Positions 31,170 to 43,955 of a stretch of DNA of 64,000 bases are shown one piece after another. How positions within the stretch are numbered: position 1 is the first letter of the stretch; each line of letters starts with the position of its first letter. The translations under genes were made by a program, and so were the position numbers. Source of the stretch: Malachius bipustulatus (taxonomy: Eukaryota > Arthropoda > Insecta > Coleoptera > Melyridae); NCBI GenBank assembly GCA_910589415.1, contig OU342633.1, forward strand, positions 13,802,858-13,866,857, given 5' to 3'. The notes under the pieces are model-generated. The model searched no databases. It was given only the letters and a program-made list of their open reading frames with translations, and was not told where the DNA came from.

Positions 31170-32519
31170 ATTTTACAGCGTGTAAGAAGTGCGTTCATTC
31201 AAATGAATTTAAAAGACAACACTAAGAAGACGAGACAGGATGCTACGGAAGCAATAAAGCTATGCACATAATATACAAGTGCATGCCGTGATATGAAAAC
31301 CAATGCCTGGTTATGTATTTGATATTATGTACTGCGTACATCTATGTGTGCGTGTTAAATCCGGATTATAGAGTACAGAAACAAGGTGAATTCGGATTAT
31401 AGAGTACGTAAATTAGTCCGGATTAGAGAATCAAGGGAAATTCGGAGTACAACATACACACTAGGAGAAAGAACTTGATCCGGATTACTGGATCATTCGG
31501 ATTACCGCTGCTTCGGATTAGCGCGACACCACTGTATTAGTAATGCTGGGGGGCCTTCCACAATTAAATACGACTGTACAGTTTGCTTCTGAAGAGATGC
31601 TTTTTCTTTTCTGTTTTATTATCCCTCCAATGTCTCCAGGTTGCTATAAAAGAAGATACAACATAACATGTATGTCATAAACACGTTAAAGCTTAAATTT
31701 TCAACAAAAACAACTACTGTCCACAAGAGGGAGTCCACAAGTTAGTGAACAAGCTCAGTGAATCTTTGCTTTAATTGAAAATTATAAAAAAAGTGAGATA
31801 CAAACGTTCGCATGTATAATTATATATTGAATCACAGGATTGGGTAGAAAACTTCCAGAAGCCCTTATCTGTTTTTATTCGCCCTTTTGGATGTATTAGA
31901 TGTGATAATACTGAAATCTGGGTCACAAATTTATTTTCTGAAATATAAATAAATACCTATAGGTATAAGCTACATATTTCGTATAAATAAAATAGCTTGC
32001 AAAACTTTTTATTACCTGCAGAAACTGTTTCATCTTCAACGATAGAAATTAATTGTTGGCCTAATTCATCCTTGCAGCATTCTTTTTTTAGTGCAAGTAT
32101 AGTCGAAAAAACACTGTCCCAATTAAGGAACAGTTTAAGTTCTGCTTCAGGATACAATAAATTGAAGTCTATATTTATCTGAAAAATATTTTAAATATAG
32201 TAACAAGAGAATAATATGTTGTTGTCTCGTACTTACCAAAGCTTCTGCAATTTTATGGTCTTTTAAAATTGGCCACTCGTCCATGAAGTGCCGTAATGTA
32301 TTGTTTGTAGACTGTCTGCAGGGAAAAGTCAGCTTCCATTTGTTCTCCACATCTTCCCAGGGATCCCGTTTGTATTTGAGCCAATTTTTATGACTTAATA
32401 ATTCTGTGAAAGTAATGGTGATATAGGTATTATTATAATGGCAAAATGGTATTTAAATATAAAAATAAAAATTATTATAAAAGAAGTAATTGCCAAAAAA
32501 TTATATTAATTGAAAATTG

Positions 32520-32641
32520 CTAAGGGCTATAATAGGCAAAAAGTCTCTTCTTAAAGTGTGGTCTTTATTTGTTCGGTCGAAACGTTGATCTTATAATAAA
32601 GACCACACTTTAAGAAGAGACTTTTTGCCTATAGCCCTTAG
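32520..32641. mobile_element. 122-bp hairpin MITE, copy 2
   Basis: Identical palindrome to the one at 22346-22467. Confidence 0.75.
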
Positions 32642-33783
32642 AAAATTTAAGAAGAAATTCATTCTTAATATGTAATTAATAATTGAAAAAATTAAAAATA
32701 AAAATTAGTAATTTGCAACTAAAAACTAAAAATCACAAAAAAATGTTTTTATCAAAATATTTTATATACTCAACATGGGTAATACGTTGCCAAATTTCAG
32801 AATATTATTTCTACGTCAATTTTAAGATAAATGGGCTACATATTTTAAAATACAGGGTTATTGGTAAGCGCATTGAAAGAGAAGCGCATCACCTTCACAT
32901 AAATATTTAAAATAATGATTTCTTTGGTAATAGATTTTCTTTCAGTGCAAACAATATTGGAGATGTCGGTGTAAATACTCATCGACATCTCCAGTATTTT
33001 GCGCATTTACTAATCCACTATTTACGAATACCTACTTAATAATAATCTGAATAAATTAGAAGTTTCACAGCTATGTAAAAAATGTAATAATAAAGTGCAT
33101 TTACTTACCAATCAGCACAGGTAGCAGGTCCTCTAAGTCCCAGTTTTTAATAAATCTTCCATATTAATTAATAATTTTAATTTACTAATTTTCACAATTA
33201 GGTAATTTGCCAGTCTTCACAATTCACAATATTTTTACTCTCACCGCGGTAGCCTCGGGTGCTTAAGTAAAACTAAGTCCAGGAGCATATATTTGCTAAA
33301 TGAAATGCCGCTTTCATTCAAGTACCTCACATACTTGATTTAAGAGGTATTTATTTCCATTGAAAATATGAAACATTAGTCACAAGAGAGTTGGGCTTGT
33401 TATAAAATTCTAATAATTCACTTACTTCAAACCTAGCAGTCGCACATAATAAACAGAAGTAATTCATTTAAAATATCCAGGAAGTGCATTGAATTTGAAG
33501 CAAGTATACGAGTGATTTGTAGAAAATAAATCGAATTTTTCCTTTAGAACATTCTTGTTGCTTAGTTCAAAAATCATAATAAGTTTAGTTTGACTGTATT
33601 TATTTGATTTGAGAATCTAGATCAAGTAAATTCTATAGTTTTAGCAAGTCAGTGAATTGTCTTGACTGAAATTTTTTTTCTTAAACCAAATAACCTTTTG
33701 CTTATTTTAAGGAAACAAAATAAAGAAAATGCTGAAATTTGATCTAAATATTTTTTTTTTATCAGTGTGGGGTCCGATTGGTA

Positions 33784-34882
33784 TTCAACTGCAAATTCGA
33801 CGTATTTTTTGGAATCCAAACCTTCTTCGTTCAGATCCATCAGTTCTGCTTCATCATCTTCACAAATTGTCTCACAGAAGGCAATTGCGTTGTATCCGCG
33901 CCGATTTCTTATAACGGAACTAAAATTTTCTAACGCATCCTGGCTTATGAATCCCGTCAACAAATATTTGACTCCTTGGTTTTGCAGATCATCCCATAAT
34001 AATAAGATTGACCGAATGGTCCAAACGAAACAGCCAGTGCAATGTATATTATTGCGTTTCGTACCATTTGCGTAAACCTCAATTGCTTCGAAGATTATCC
34101 AATGAAGTGCTAGTAAATATCGATAATGGTCTTCGAAATGGATTCTGATCTGACAATATTCTGCTATTCCAGGAATTACATATATTGTTGATATTTTCAA
34201 TAAATTCTGCAGTACTCTCGGCTGATTTACTGTCTAGTTCCTTTGAATTCGCAGTCGTTTTTATCGTAGAAGCTACTTTTGTAACGCATTTGGATTCAAA
34301 TGAATAGGAGTAGTCTTACTAAAAGGGTGAGAAGACTGATTATTTCTGTCAATTTCATAATGTTCTCACCCCGTTATTCCAAGAAACGGGTTTGCAATCA
34401 ACGTAATAGTTTGGAATCCCCTTTATTTAAATTTAATTTATTTAATTAAAATTTATTCGCAAAACTTTTTATTAGATGAGGGGTTTAACTATTTAGATTT
34501 ACGAGAGGGCTTTATTTTGTGGTACCTAACTTTGACAACGCACTCCTGTTGTTTGTTCCTTGGTCACAAGCAAGAATCCATTGGTTTTAAATAAATGCTA
34601 AACAATTCGTTGAGGACATTGGTGATTAGTTCTTGTAGTACATTCTGTTCATCGGACCGGAAGATATATAATAGCAAAATGAAATTTTCCACTTATGTAC
34701 CAGGTACCTACAAGTCCTTATATGTAGAACACCATGACAGTATTTCCCATTTTATCATTGCATCCTATGTGACCAAGATATTCATAGCCTTCAATTATAT
34801 CCTGGAATTTATGTTATTCCAGCTTTTTCTTAAGGGTGTTTTCATCAAACATAACAACACACATTCTTTCATTATCGCTCAT
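33784..34882 (-). pseudogene. P-element/THAP9-like transposase fragment, copy 2
   Basis: As copy 1, but the codon that is a stop at 23611 is Gln here, so the last frame runs on to 33649. A 2-bp shorter variant lies near 34718 (CTTATATG against CTTAATTATG). Confidence 0.65.
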
Positions 34883-34949
34883 GATCTTCACTTTCATTGA
34901 AAACTATTTGATGAGATTCGTTTTTACATCTGTTATCAAATTTGATATA

Positions 34950-35820
34950 CAGTGTGACCCATTTGTTCTTGAAACACCCTGTAGAATCTTAATTTATGGT
35001 GCGATTTAAAAAAAAAAAATTATTTTAAATCATAGAGCTTGATAAACTATATTTTGGGAGCAAAAAGCGTCTTATTCCTATAAAATTCAAGGCCTACTAG
35101 ATCAGTGTTTACATGTAAAATCTCAAAAATTCATATTAGCGATTTTTTTAGAAAAAAACTAGGCACGCCACTGGATTCACCAGACCTCAAAACGGTACTG
35201 TACTAAATTTTATTGGAAATGTCAGAGTAATAAGGATCTTGCAGTTATTTTAGAAATTCATAATAGAACTCCGAATTTTCATTAATTTATTCGAAAAGGT
35301 CAACAGAGACAAAACAGAAATTGTACATCTAGTTGGTGATAATGTAGGTACTTTAATTTTTTAATTATAATTTTTTATTTATTTATTTTTTTTTATTTTT
35401 ATTTTTTTTTATTTTTTTTTTTACTTATTTTACTTTTTTTTAATTTGAATTTTTTCTTATGATAGCTTTTGACCTTTTTCAAATTTTTTATGAAAATTCG
35501 GAGTATTATTATGAATTTCTAACATAATTACAAGATCCTTTTTACTCGGACATTTTCAATAAAATTTAGTACAGTACCGTTTTGAGGGCTGGTGAATCCC
35601 GTGGCGTGCCCAGTTTTTTTCTAAAAAAATCGCTAATATGAATTTTTGAGATTTTACAAGTAAACACTGATCTAGTAGGCCCTGGATTTTGTAGGAATGA
35701 GACGCTTTTTGCTCCCAAAATATAGTTTATCAAGCTCTATGATTTAAAAGATTTTTTTTTTTAAATCGCACCATAAATTAAGATTCTACAGGGTGTTTCA
35801 AGAACAAATGGGTCACACTA
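34950..35820. mobile_element. 871-bp foldback MITE, copy 2
   Basis: Same TA-flanked inverted-arm element as at 24779-25649. Confidence 0.8.
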
Positions 35821-36577
35821 TATTTAACCATAACTAGATTGTTTGTACAGTAGGCAAAATCACACCCTACTTATTGCGCATATACTTAATAAGATACCCA
35901 TAAGATACTGACCGAGACCCTGAAGATTTATAATATTAAGATAGCGCCAATTGCTTCTCATTATATGCCCAGTACATCTTTTTTCTATGAAATAATTGCA
36001 TTTAGTTAAGTTTTTAACCCGGGAGTGGTCGCTAGGTGAGCATTTAGCTCACCATTGTCTTTAAACTATGGTTAAACTACGTCGACAATAAAAGGTATTA
36101 CCTTATCATAATTTGTAAATACGTTATAAACATCCTGTTGAATAATTAGCCAGAGATGTTCTGATTGTGGTGGATACTTTACATTCATCACATGAAAAAT
36201 TTTGAAACATAATGTCGAAGGCTTGCTTTGCTGTCTGGAATTCATATTGTATATCATCAATTATTATTATACATGAATTGGTGATACAGTGGTGTCGCGC
36301 TAATCCGGATCAATTAAAACCGAGGTGATCCGGATTATCAAATCATGCGGATTATCAAACCAAATTTAGTTGGCTTTTTGTATGTACAAATTATTTTATT
36401 TATTACAAGTACAATGATTTACTACAAATAAAATATTTATTTATTTAAAATAAATGATTTATTACAAGTGATATGAGGTAACTACATATATGTATACGTA
36501 CTTACACATGTTTGTATGTATGTATTCTATATCTACTACAAATGCATATACATACTACACATACATATTTAACGTAA

Positions 36578-39500
36578 TTAAACGTCTTCTGCGTCCCCAT
36601 TTTCTATATGCATAGGCTGAAAGAACTTTGTTATTTTTGCTTGATGAATGTTAAGTTGGTTTTTTTCAAACGCTGTTTCCTTCAACCTTTGGATTGTCAT
36701 GATATCTGTTAACGAAACACCATTTTCATCTGACCACTGCAAAAGAACATTGCAGCTTCTGATAGCATTTTCATGCTTTACCCGCACTGGTGTGTCAATT
36801 TCTTGGTCTTCGCTGTCATCTGCACCATCATCTAGAGCATCCAAGTCTTCGTTTGCAATCAATTTCTCATCACCATCTACCCAATCGATTACTTCTCCAG
36901 CATCTACTGCACCGTTGCCTATGCTCTCGAGCATTACACACACTTCATCGACTTCTTCTGCTGCCGAGTGCATCCTGTGTCGTAGAATACTCAACGGTTC
37001 CGCCGTGTGTTCGTTCTTCCACAGGGCGGGATGTGTGCGGACACCTGTGAAAGATACCTCATATTGAGTACGTTTATTCACCCCCCATTTCCAACTCAGG
37101 GTGGTCGTCCCAATAAATTGCTCCGCAAGCAACCTCAATGGGACAATGCCTGATGAGTTGGCGTACACGGCGCTGTTCCAGAACCCCTCCGCTCTGGGAA
37201 AGTTACGCGGCTGGAGTATGGTGTCATCTATTCCCACGGACCTTTTCCATTCCTCGGTCCCCCTCCTGATCAGTTGGGCGCGTTTTAAACGGTCTATATT
37301 TGAAGCCCTCATCCTTGCCTCCACGAGCTGTGGGTTCTCGGTGCAGTGGACTGAGTAGTGCATCAATCCCATGAAAATACCTGCCTCAGCAAAACTGGTC
37401 CACGGACCCAGGGAGACGGCGGGCTCAGCATCGGCCTCGGTCTTCGGCACGTAAACGTGATCAAATGCACTAACGCACATCTCGTGCCCAAAGTGTGCGT
37501 AGGATGTGGCAGTCACTTGGACTTCCATGGTATCTCCACCTGAGAGGTCCTCGCGTATAATACGCAGTATATCATCAGGCGCGCCCAACAGTGTCACTGG
37601 AGGGTCATCGCCCCTCTCGCCGTGGATGTCTTTTACGATTTCGATTTTCCTAGGAAACCTTGTAATCAGAACGGCGGCCAGGTTCTCAAGTTCGAGCCAG
37701 TTGCAGCCGTCTGTGAACCTATCCGCAGTATACTGTGAGAAGAGGCGCTTGAGACTCTGAGGGTAGTTCAAGACTATGTCAAGCATGTGTTCTATAAGTG
37801 CATTGATGTTCTGCACTATTGCCCTGTCCCCTAGCTGCCCTCTGGGCGTAGTAGTGAACACTTCATACTGGAAGTCACCTATGAATAGACGTCGGTTGGC
37901 GTCAGTAGTAGTGACGAAGACCAACCTACGTATACTATTCTTCATTGTGACTAGGCTACCGTTCCTTAGGAAAGTATAGTGATTTGTTTGGTCGTTTAAA
38001 TTTCTTACCTCATATGTCTCGAATACACTGGCAAGGGGATAGCGCAGGTGACACAGCGTCCATAAAGCCCATGCAGCTCTATCGTCCGTGGCTGCATTGT
38101 CTAGCATAATGACGCATGTTCTCGTGTCGTCTATTTTCCATACTTCCTCGCGGCCCCCATTCACTACATAGACGTTTCCGCCCCTGCGTGTGGACTCCTC
38201 TAGATAACGGGAGGAAATTACAACTCCTGTAAAATTCCATTCATCCGTCTCGCGTCGGATAAATGCTTCACGGACGGGGATGTGTTTGGGGGCTGCAGCC
38301 CACTCGACCCCGGTCGGCTGTGTCATTGTGTGCTCGCGGAGGGAGTCGTATAGGCACACTTTCAACCCGAGTTGGCGCCAGTCGATTACTGCACCGGCGG
38401 CATACCTGGTCACCGCATCGACGGTTGAACCGCACCCGGCTAAGTACCGGAATACGTTGAATGCTCGCTGGTCATTTACCAGCGAGCCCCTGTTCGACGT
38501 GTCCGTCAGGACCTCCTGCATGGCGCGCCCACTGTCGGTCATTGATATAGAGCCATGGGTCCTGTCCTTTATTGTCCCGACCCCTATCCACCTCCCCGCG
38601 GAGAAGGCCTTCTTCATGGCAGCAGGTGCAGAGGTGTTTTTTGCGAAGTTGAGTACCATTGCCGCGGGTCCCAATCCACCGGATTGTACCTGTGCACGCA
38701 TTCTCTTCCCGACCGAAGTAGGTGACTTCGAGGACGAGGCAAGTCGACTTCTACTCCTTGTTACGGGACCGGAGGCTATGGTAGATGATGAACCGCCCGC
38801 TACGGTGCTTGCTCCTATTGAAGCGCCCTGATGTTCAGTGGTCGAAGAGCGGATCGCATCCAGTCCCGCCTGCATCCAGCGCGCGATGTCAGTCAGTGTA
38901 AAAACGATGGCGAGGTTAGCATCGTCCCCCTCCATTAGGGTGGCTTCGGGAGGTAGCCTGCGGAAAGCGGGGCGAGCAGTCGGGTCCGCAGCCGCGATGT
39001 AAACATCCAACCGTTCGCGGAGTATTCCAAACTCAGCCCCATGAGCCCTGTCGTAAAGCTCTCTGAGGGGTTCAGGTAGTATATGTCTTATAATGTAGTA
39101 AAGGCATCTAGTCGTAATGATGCCTAGAGTGGTGTTCCTTCCCTCCACTAGTTCCAATGCGACAGCGTCGGTACCTCCCCGCAGCATCGCCCTCACGTAA
39201 GGTACCATGACCTCTGAGTTCTCGGATGCTAGGCGAATGACATCGGCAACCTCCTTGGGCGCAGTGAGAATGTTGCCCTCCGCATCCAGCGTATACATCA
39301 GAGTCACGTTAGCTACACAGGTGTGGAGGGTGCCTGCTTCAGTTGGAGCAGTCCAATTGTAATTTAATTGTGTCTCAATTAACACTTTGCCCTGACGTGT
39401 GTCTAAATCCTTTAACACTTCCGACTCCGTGTGCCCCTCTGCCTCCGTATCCACGGGGGTGTCGTAGGATTGAGCATGAAGGCTCGCTATAATAGGATAG

Positions 39501-40111
39501 CGATCCGTGCCTTCGGAAGTGAAATATATGTTGCCGTTTTCGGCATGTTTTTCTTTATTGTGGATCCGCGCCATCTGCTCCCTAAAAGAGTCTACCTTGT
39601 TCATAGTCGATACGGCGGATTTCGCCCTGTTCCAGAAGGCCTGAGATACATAGTCAGGCTCCTCCGTGGCCTGCTCCGAGAAGTAACGAGTGCCACTGAT
39701 TTTCTCCGTTAGACAGCAGACGCAGACGCGATCCCGAATTGCAGGTACAGCTTGTCGGCTGTATACTATTGTATTGAAGATTGCAACTTCGGGAGGGCCC
39801 ACACTGCGATCCATCGGATCAGTGAGTTCTCTGTTTTCTTCCAGGAGGTGTCGCGAACGTTTCCTGGTTTCGGAGTCTACTACCGTCGTTTCGTTTCTCC
39901 CAGCCCACGCGTCAACCCAGTTGGTGATTATGAGGAATGCTGCACGTGGGGTAACACCTTCTATGGTTGGGATATCACGTATAAATAGCCCTTTGGGTGT
40001 ACCCTTAAGGCGTTGTAGGTGTTGGCGTAGGTAGCGTGCTACGGCAACTGTCCAGATGGGATTCCTACCCCCGTGAGCTAGGAAACCCTTAATCCTCTCG
40101 AATAGCATCAT
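36578..40111 (-). CDS. 1177-aa ORF, copy 3
   Basis: Protein identical to copies 1, 2 and 4; the frame is fully open. Confidence 0.7.
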   Translation of the reverse strand: MMLFERIKGFLAHGGRNPIWTVAVARYLRQHLQRLKGTPKGLFIRDIPTIEGVTPRAAFLIITNWVDAWAGRNETTVVDSETRKRSRHLLEENRELTDPMDRSVGPPEVAIFNTIVYSRQAVPAIRDRVCVCCLTEKISGTRYFSEQATEEPDYVSQAFWNRAKSAVSTMNKVDSFREQMARIHNKEKHAENGNIYFTSEGTDRYPIIASLHAQSYDTPVDTEAEGHTESEVLKDLDTRQGKVLIETQLNYNWTAPTEAGTLHTCVANVTLMYTLDAEGNILTAPKEVADVIRLASENSEVMVPYVRAMLRGGTDAVALELVEGRNTTLGIITTRCLYYIIRHILPEPLRELYDRAHGAEFGILRERLDVYIAAADPTARPAFRRLPPEATLMEGDDANLAIVFTLTDIARWMQAGLDAIRSSTTEHQGASIGASTVAGGSSSTIASGPVTRSRSRLASSSKSPTSVGKRMRAQVQSGGLGPAAMVLNFAKNTSAPAAMKKAFSAGRWIGVGTIKDRTHGSISMTDSGRAMQEVLTDTSNRGSLVNDQRAFNVFRYLAGCGSTVDAVTRYAAGAVIDWRQLGLKVCLYDSLREHTMTQPTGVEWAAAPKHIPVREAFIRRETDEWNFTGVVISSRYLEESTRRGGNVYVVNGGREEVWKIDDTRTCVIMLDNAATDDRAAWALWTLCHLRYPLASVFETYEVRNLNDQTNHYTFLRNGSLVTMKNSIRRLVFVTTTDANRRLFIGDFQYEVFTTTPRGQLGDRAIVQNINALIEHMLDIVLNYPQSLKRLFSQYTADRFTDGCNWLELENLAAVLITRFPRKIEIVKDIHGERGDDPPVTLLGAPDDILRIIREDLSGGDTMEVQVTATSYAHFGHEMCVSAFDHVYVPKTEADAEPAVSLGPWTSFAEAGIFMGLMHYSVHCTENPQLVEARMRASNIDRLKRAQLIRRGTEEWKRSVGIDDTILQPRNFPRAEGFWNSAVYANSSGIVPLRLLAEQFIGTTTLSWKWGVNKRTQYEVSFTGVRTHPALWKNEHTAEPLSILRHRMHSAAEEVDEVCVMLESIGNGAVDAGEVIDWVDGDEKLIANEDLDALDDGADDSEDQEIDTPVRVKHENAIRSCNVLLQWSDENGVSLTDIMTIQRLKETAFEKNQLNIHQAKITKFFQPMHIENGDAEDV

Positions 40112-41075
40112 TGTTGTCTGATTTTAGAATATTTTTCCAACATTTTTCCAAGGTCTTGGGTGGTACCTTCTTCCAAGCATTATCAAGCAGACAAACAGCT
40201 GTTCTCAAATTCAAACTTTTGAGACATTTTACAAGGTCTTTCTCATTGCTGGTTGAAATTTCAGCCAGAAGACTTTTTCGATAGAAGAGTTTTGTTAATC
40301 TAATGGCGTTTTGGTCCATGGGTTGGATGAGGGCGGTTGTATTTGGAGGCAGAAATTTTGCTTGAAAATTTCCATCATCACTGGTCAGTTCCTCTTCACC
40401 ACAATGACTAGACGCATTGTCGATGAGCAAAAGTGCTCTTTCTGGAAAATTTTGATCCCTCATAAACTTGCGCACTTCTGGAACGAAACGTTCGTCAAAC
40501 CATTCCTTAAATACAGCTCCAGTCATCCAAGCTTTAGCAGTACCCTTGTAGTTCACAGGAAGAATTGCGTTCTTGAAAACCCTAGGATTTTTGGCTTTGC
40601 CAATTGCCAAAAGTTTCAGCTGGTGGCTACCATCAGAGTTACAGCATGCTAAGAATGTAATTCTTTCCTTACTTGTCTTCCTCCCTGGGGCTGTTTTTTC
40701 TGTGGAAGTAACCAAGGTTTTATCGGGAAGTAACTTCCAAAATAGAGCTGATTCATCTGCGTTATAGATCTGTGCGGGCTTCAAATCCAGATGTTGTATT
40801 GTTTGATTCAGTTCATCAATAAATGGTTGAACCGCTGACTGATTACTGGATAACTTTTCTCCACAAATTTTTAGTCGCCTAATTCCATATCGCTTTCGAA
40901 AATTTGCAATCCATCCTCTGCTGGCATTAAAGTTGTTGTTGTCATAGTATTTGAGGTAAAGAGCTTTAGCTTTTTCTGCTAAAAGCTCAGATGATATGGG
41001 AACATGCCTATTTCTAAGATTTACAAACCAGGAGTAAAGTTTTCCCTCCATTCTTGGATACTCCGCTTTCTTCAA
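40089..41075 (-). CDS. Tigger transposase DDD core, copy 3
   Basis: Identical to copy 1, catalytic Asp residues intact. Confidence 0.85.
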   Translation of the reverse strand: MKKAEYPRMEGKLYSWFVNLRNRHVPISSELLAEKAKALYLKYYDNNNFNASRGWIANFRKRYGIRRLKICGEKLSSNQSAVQPFIDELNQTIQHLDLKPAQIYNADESALFWKLLPDKTLVTSTEKTAPGRKTSKERITFLACCNSDGSHQLKLLAIGKAKNPRVFKNAILPVNYKGTAKAWMTGAVFKEWFDERFVPEVRKFMRDQNFPERALLLIDNASSHCGEEELTSDDGNFQAKFLPPNTTALIQPMDQNAIRLTKLFYRKSLLAEISTSNEKDLVKCLKSLNLRTAVCLLDNAWKKVPPKTLEKCWKNILKSDNNDAIRED

Positions 41076-41184
41076 AGTTTTTCTCTTGCCAGGCCCAGAA
41101 ACACATTGAACAACATACCCAAAGTTCAGATGAAATCAGTTGTCTTAAATTCCCTGAATACAATATTTTACTTACCCTTTAATT

Positions 41185-41340
41185 TTATTTCCTTTTTTTT
41201 TTAATGTCGCTAATTGTTGATTCTCCCACACCGTATTTGAGGGCTAGGGATTTACCACTAATTCCCTTTTTTAACTCGTCGATGATAATTGACTTCTGGT
41301 TTAATGTTAAAGTCTTATGATTTCGTTGCTTTGGTGGCAT
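41185..41340 (-). CDS. Tigger HTH exon, copy 3
   Basis: Same frame and same break as copy 1. Confidence 0.6.
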   Translation of the reverse strand: MPPKQRNHKTLTLNQKSIIIDELKKGISGKSLALKYGVGESTISDIKKKRK

Positions 41341-42690
41341 ATTTTACAGCGTGTAAGAAGTGCGTTCATTCAAATGAATTTAAAAGACAACACTAAGAAG
41401 ACGAGACAGGATGCTACGGAAGCAATAAAGCTATGCACATAATATACAAGTGCATGCCGTGATATGAAAACCAATGCCTGGTTATGTATTTGATATTATG
41501 TACTGCGTACATCTATGTGTGCGTGTTAAATCCGGATTATAGAGTACAGAAACAAGGTGAATTCGGATTATAGAGTACGTAAATTAGTCCGGATTAGAGA
41601 ATCAAGGGAAATTCGGAGTACAACATACACACTAGGAGAAAGAACTTGATCCGGATTACTGGATCATTCGGATTACCGCTGCTTCGGATTAGCGCGACAC
41701 CACTGTATTAGTAATGCTGGGGGGCCTTCCACAATTAAATACGACTGTACAGTTTGCTTCTGAAGAGATGCTTTTTCTTTTCTGTTTTATTATCCCTCCA
41801 ATGTCTCCAGGTTGCTATAAAAGAAGATACAACATAACATGTATGTCATAAACACGTTAAAGCTTAAATTTTCAACAAAAACAACTACTGTCCACAAGAG
41901 GGAGTCCACAAGTTAGTGAACAAGCTCAGTGAATCTTTGCTTTAATTGAAAATTATAAAAAAAGTGAGATACAAACGTTCGCATGTATAATTATATATTG
42001 AATCACAGGATTGGGTAGAAAACTTCCAGAAGCCCTTATCTGTTTTTATTCGCCCTTTTGGATGTATTAGATGTGATAATACTGAAATCTGGGTCACAAA
42101 TTTATTTTCTGAAATATAAATAAATACCTATAGGTATAAGCTACATATTTCGTATAAATAAAATAGCTTGCAAAACTTTTTATTACCTGCAGAAACTGTT
42201 TCATCTTCAACGATAGAAATTAATTGTTGGCCTAATTCATCCTTGCAGCATTCTTTTTTTAGTGCAAGTATAGTCGAAAAAACACTGTCCCAATTAAGGA
42301 ACAGTTTAAGTTCTGCTTCAGGATACAATAAATTGAAGTCTATATTTATCTGAAAAATATTTTAAATATAGTAACAAGAGAATAATATGTTGTTGTCTCG
42401 TACTTACCAAAGCTTCTGCAATTTTATGGTCTTTTAAAATTGGCCACTCGTCCATGAAGTGCCGTAATGTATTGTTTGTAGACTGTCTGCAGGGAAAAGT
42501 CAGCTTCCATTTGTTCTCCACATCTTCCCAGGGATCCCGTTTGTATTTGAGCCAATTTTTATGACTTAATAATTCTGTGAAAGTAATGGTGATATAGGTA
42601 TTATTATAATGGCAAAATGGTATTTAAATATAAAAATAAAAATTATTATAAAAGAAGTAATTGCCAAAAAATTATATTAATTGAAAATTG

Positions 42691-42812
42691 CTAAGGGCTA
42701 TAATAGGCAAAAAGTCTCTTCTTAAAGTGTGGTCTTTATTTGTTCGGTCGAAACGTTGATCTTATAATAAAGACCACACTTTAAGAAGAGACTTTTTGCC
42801 TATAGCCCTTAG
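42691..42812. mobile_element. 122-bp hairpin MITE, copy 3
   Basis: Identical to that at 22346-22467. Confidence 0.75.
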
Positions 42813-43955
42813 AAAATTTAAGAAGAAATTCATTCTTAATATGTAATTAATAATTGAAAAAATTAAAAATAAAAATTAGTAATTTGCAACTAAAAACTAA
42901 AAATCACAAAAAAATGTTTTTATCAAAATATTTTATATACTCAACATGGGTAATACGTTGCCAAATTTCAGAATATTATTTCTACGTCAATTTTAAGATA
43001 AATGGGCTACATATTTTAAAATACAGGGTTATTGGTAAGCGCATTGAAAGAGAAGCGCATCACCTTCACATAAATATTTAAAATAATGATTTCTTTGGTA
43101 ATAGATTTTCTTTCAGTGCAAACAATATTGGAGATGTCGGTGTAAATACTCATCGACATCTCCAGTATTTTGCGCATTTACTAATCCACTATTTACGAAT
43201 ACCTACTTAATAATAATCTGAATAAATTAGAAGTTTCACAGCTATGTGAAAAATGTAATAATAAAGTGCATTTACTTACCAATCAGCACAGGTAGCAGGT
43301 CCTCTAAGTCCCAGTTTTTAATAAATCTTTCATATTAATTAATAATTTTAATTTACTAATTTTCACAATTAGGTAATTTGCCAGTCTTCACAATTCACAA
43401 TATTTTTACTCTCACCGCGGTAGCCTCGGGTGCTTAAGTAAAACTAAGTCCAGGAGCATATATTTGCTAAATGAAATGCCGCTTTCATTCAAGTACCTCA
43501 CATACTTGATTTAAGAGGTATTTATTTCCATTGAAAATATGAAACATTAGTCACAAGAGAGTTGGGCTTTGTTATAAAATTCTAATAATTCACTTCCTTC
43601 AAACCTAGCAGTCGCACATAATAAACAGAAGTAATTCATTTCAAATATCCAGGAAGTGCATTGAATTTGAAGCAAGTATACGAGTGATTTGTAGAAAATA
43701 AATCGAATTTTTCCTTTAGAACATTCTTGTTGCTTAGTTCAAAAATCATAATAAGTTTAGTTTGACTGTATTTATTTGATTTGAGAATCTAGATCAAGTA
43801 AATTCTATAGTTTTAGCAAGTCAGTGAATTGTCTTGACTGAAATTTTTTTTCTTAAACCAAATAACCTTTTGCTTATTTTAAGGAAACAAAATAAAGAAA
43901 ATGCTGAAATTTGATCTAAATATTTTTTTTTTATCAGTGTGGGGTCCGATTGGTA

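Larger units (their letters stand above)
26116..31534 (-). mobile_element. Pogo/Tigger transposon with large extra ORF, copy 2
   Basis: Same 21-bp TIRs, TA flanks and coding layout as copy 1; 5,419 bp. Confidence 0.9.
25908..33150 (-). pseudogene. Decayed insect repeat-gene, interrupted by Tigger, copy 2
   Basis: Same exons as in unit 1 (first visible exon ends 33109; then 32403-32237, 32178-32016, and a last exon from 31643 broken by Tigger). The C-terminus is cut by the unit junction at 25908, so the frame ends with a few foreign codons. Confidence 0.5.
25908..36078. repeat. Tandem unit 2
   Basis: Same content and order as unit 1. Private variants near 33076 (GTAAAA for GTGAAA), 33169 (TCC for TTC) and 33424 (TTAC for TTCC) show it is a distinct copy and not a collapsed or duplicated read. 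Confidence 0.95.
36287..41705 (-). mobile_element. Pogo/Tigger transposon with large extra ORF, copy 3
   Basis: Same TIRs, TA flanks and coding layout; 5,419 bp. Confidence 0.9.
36079..43321 (-). pseudogene. Decayed insect repeat-gene, interrupted by Tigger, copy 3
   Basis: Same exon set (first visible exon ends 43280); C-terminus cut by the unit junction at 36079. Confidence 0.5.
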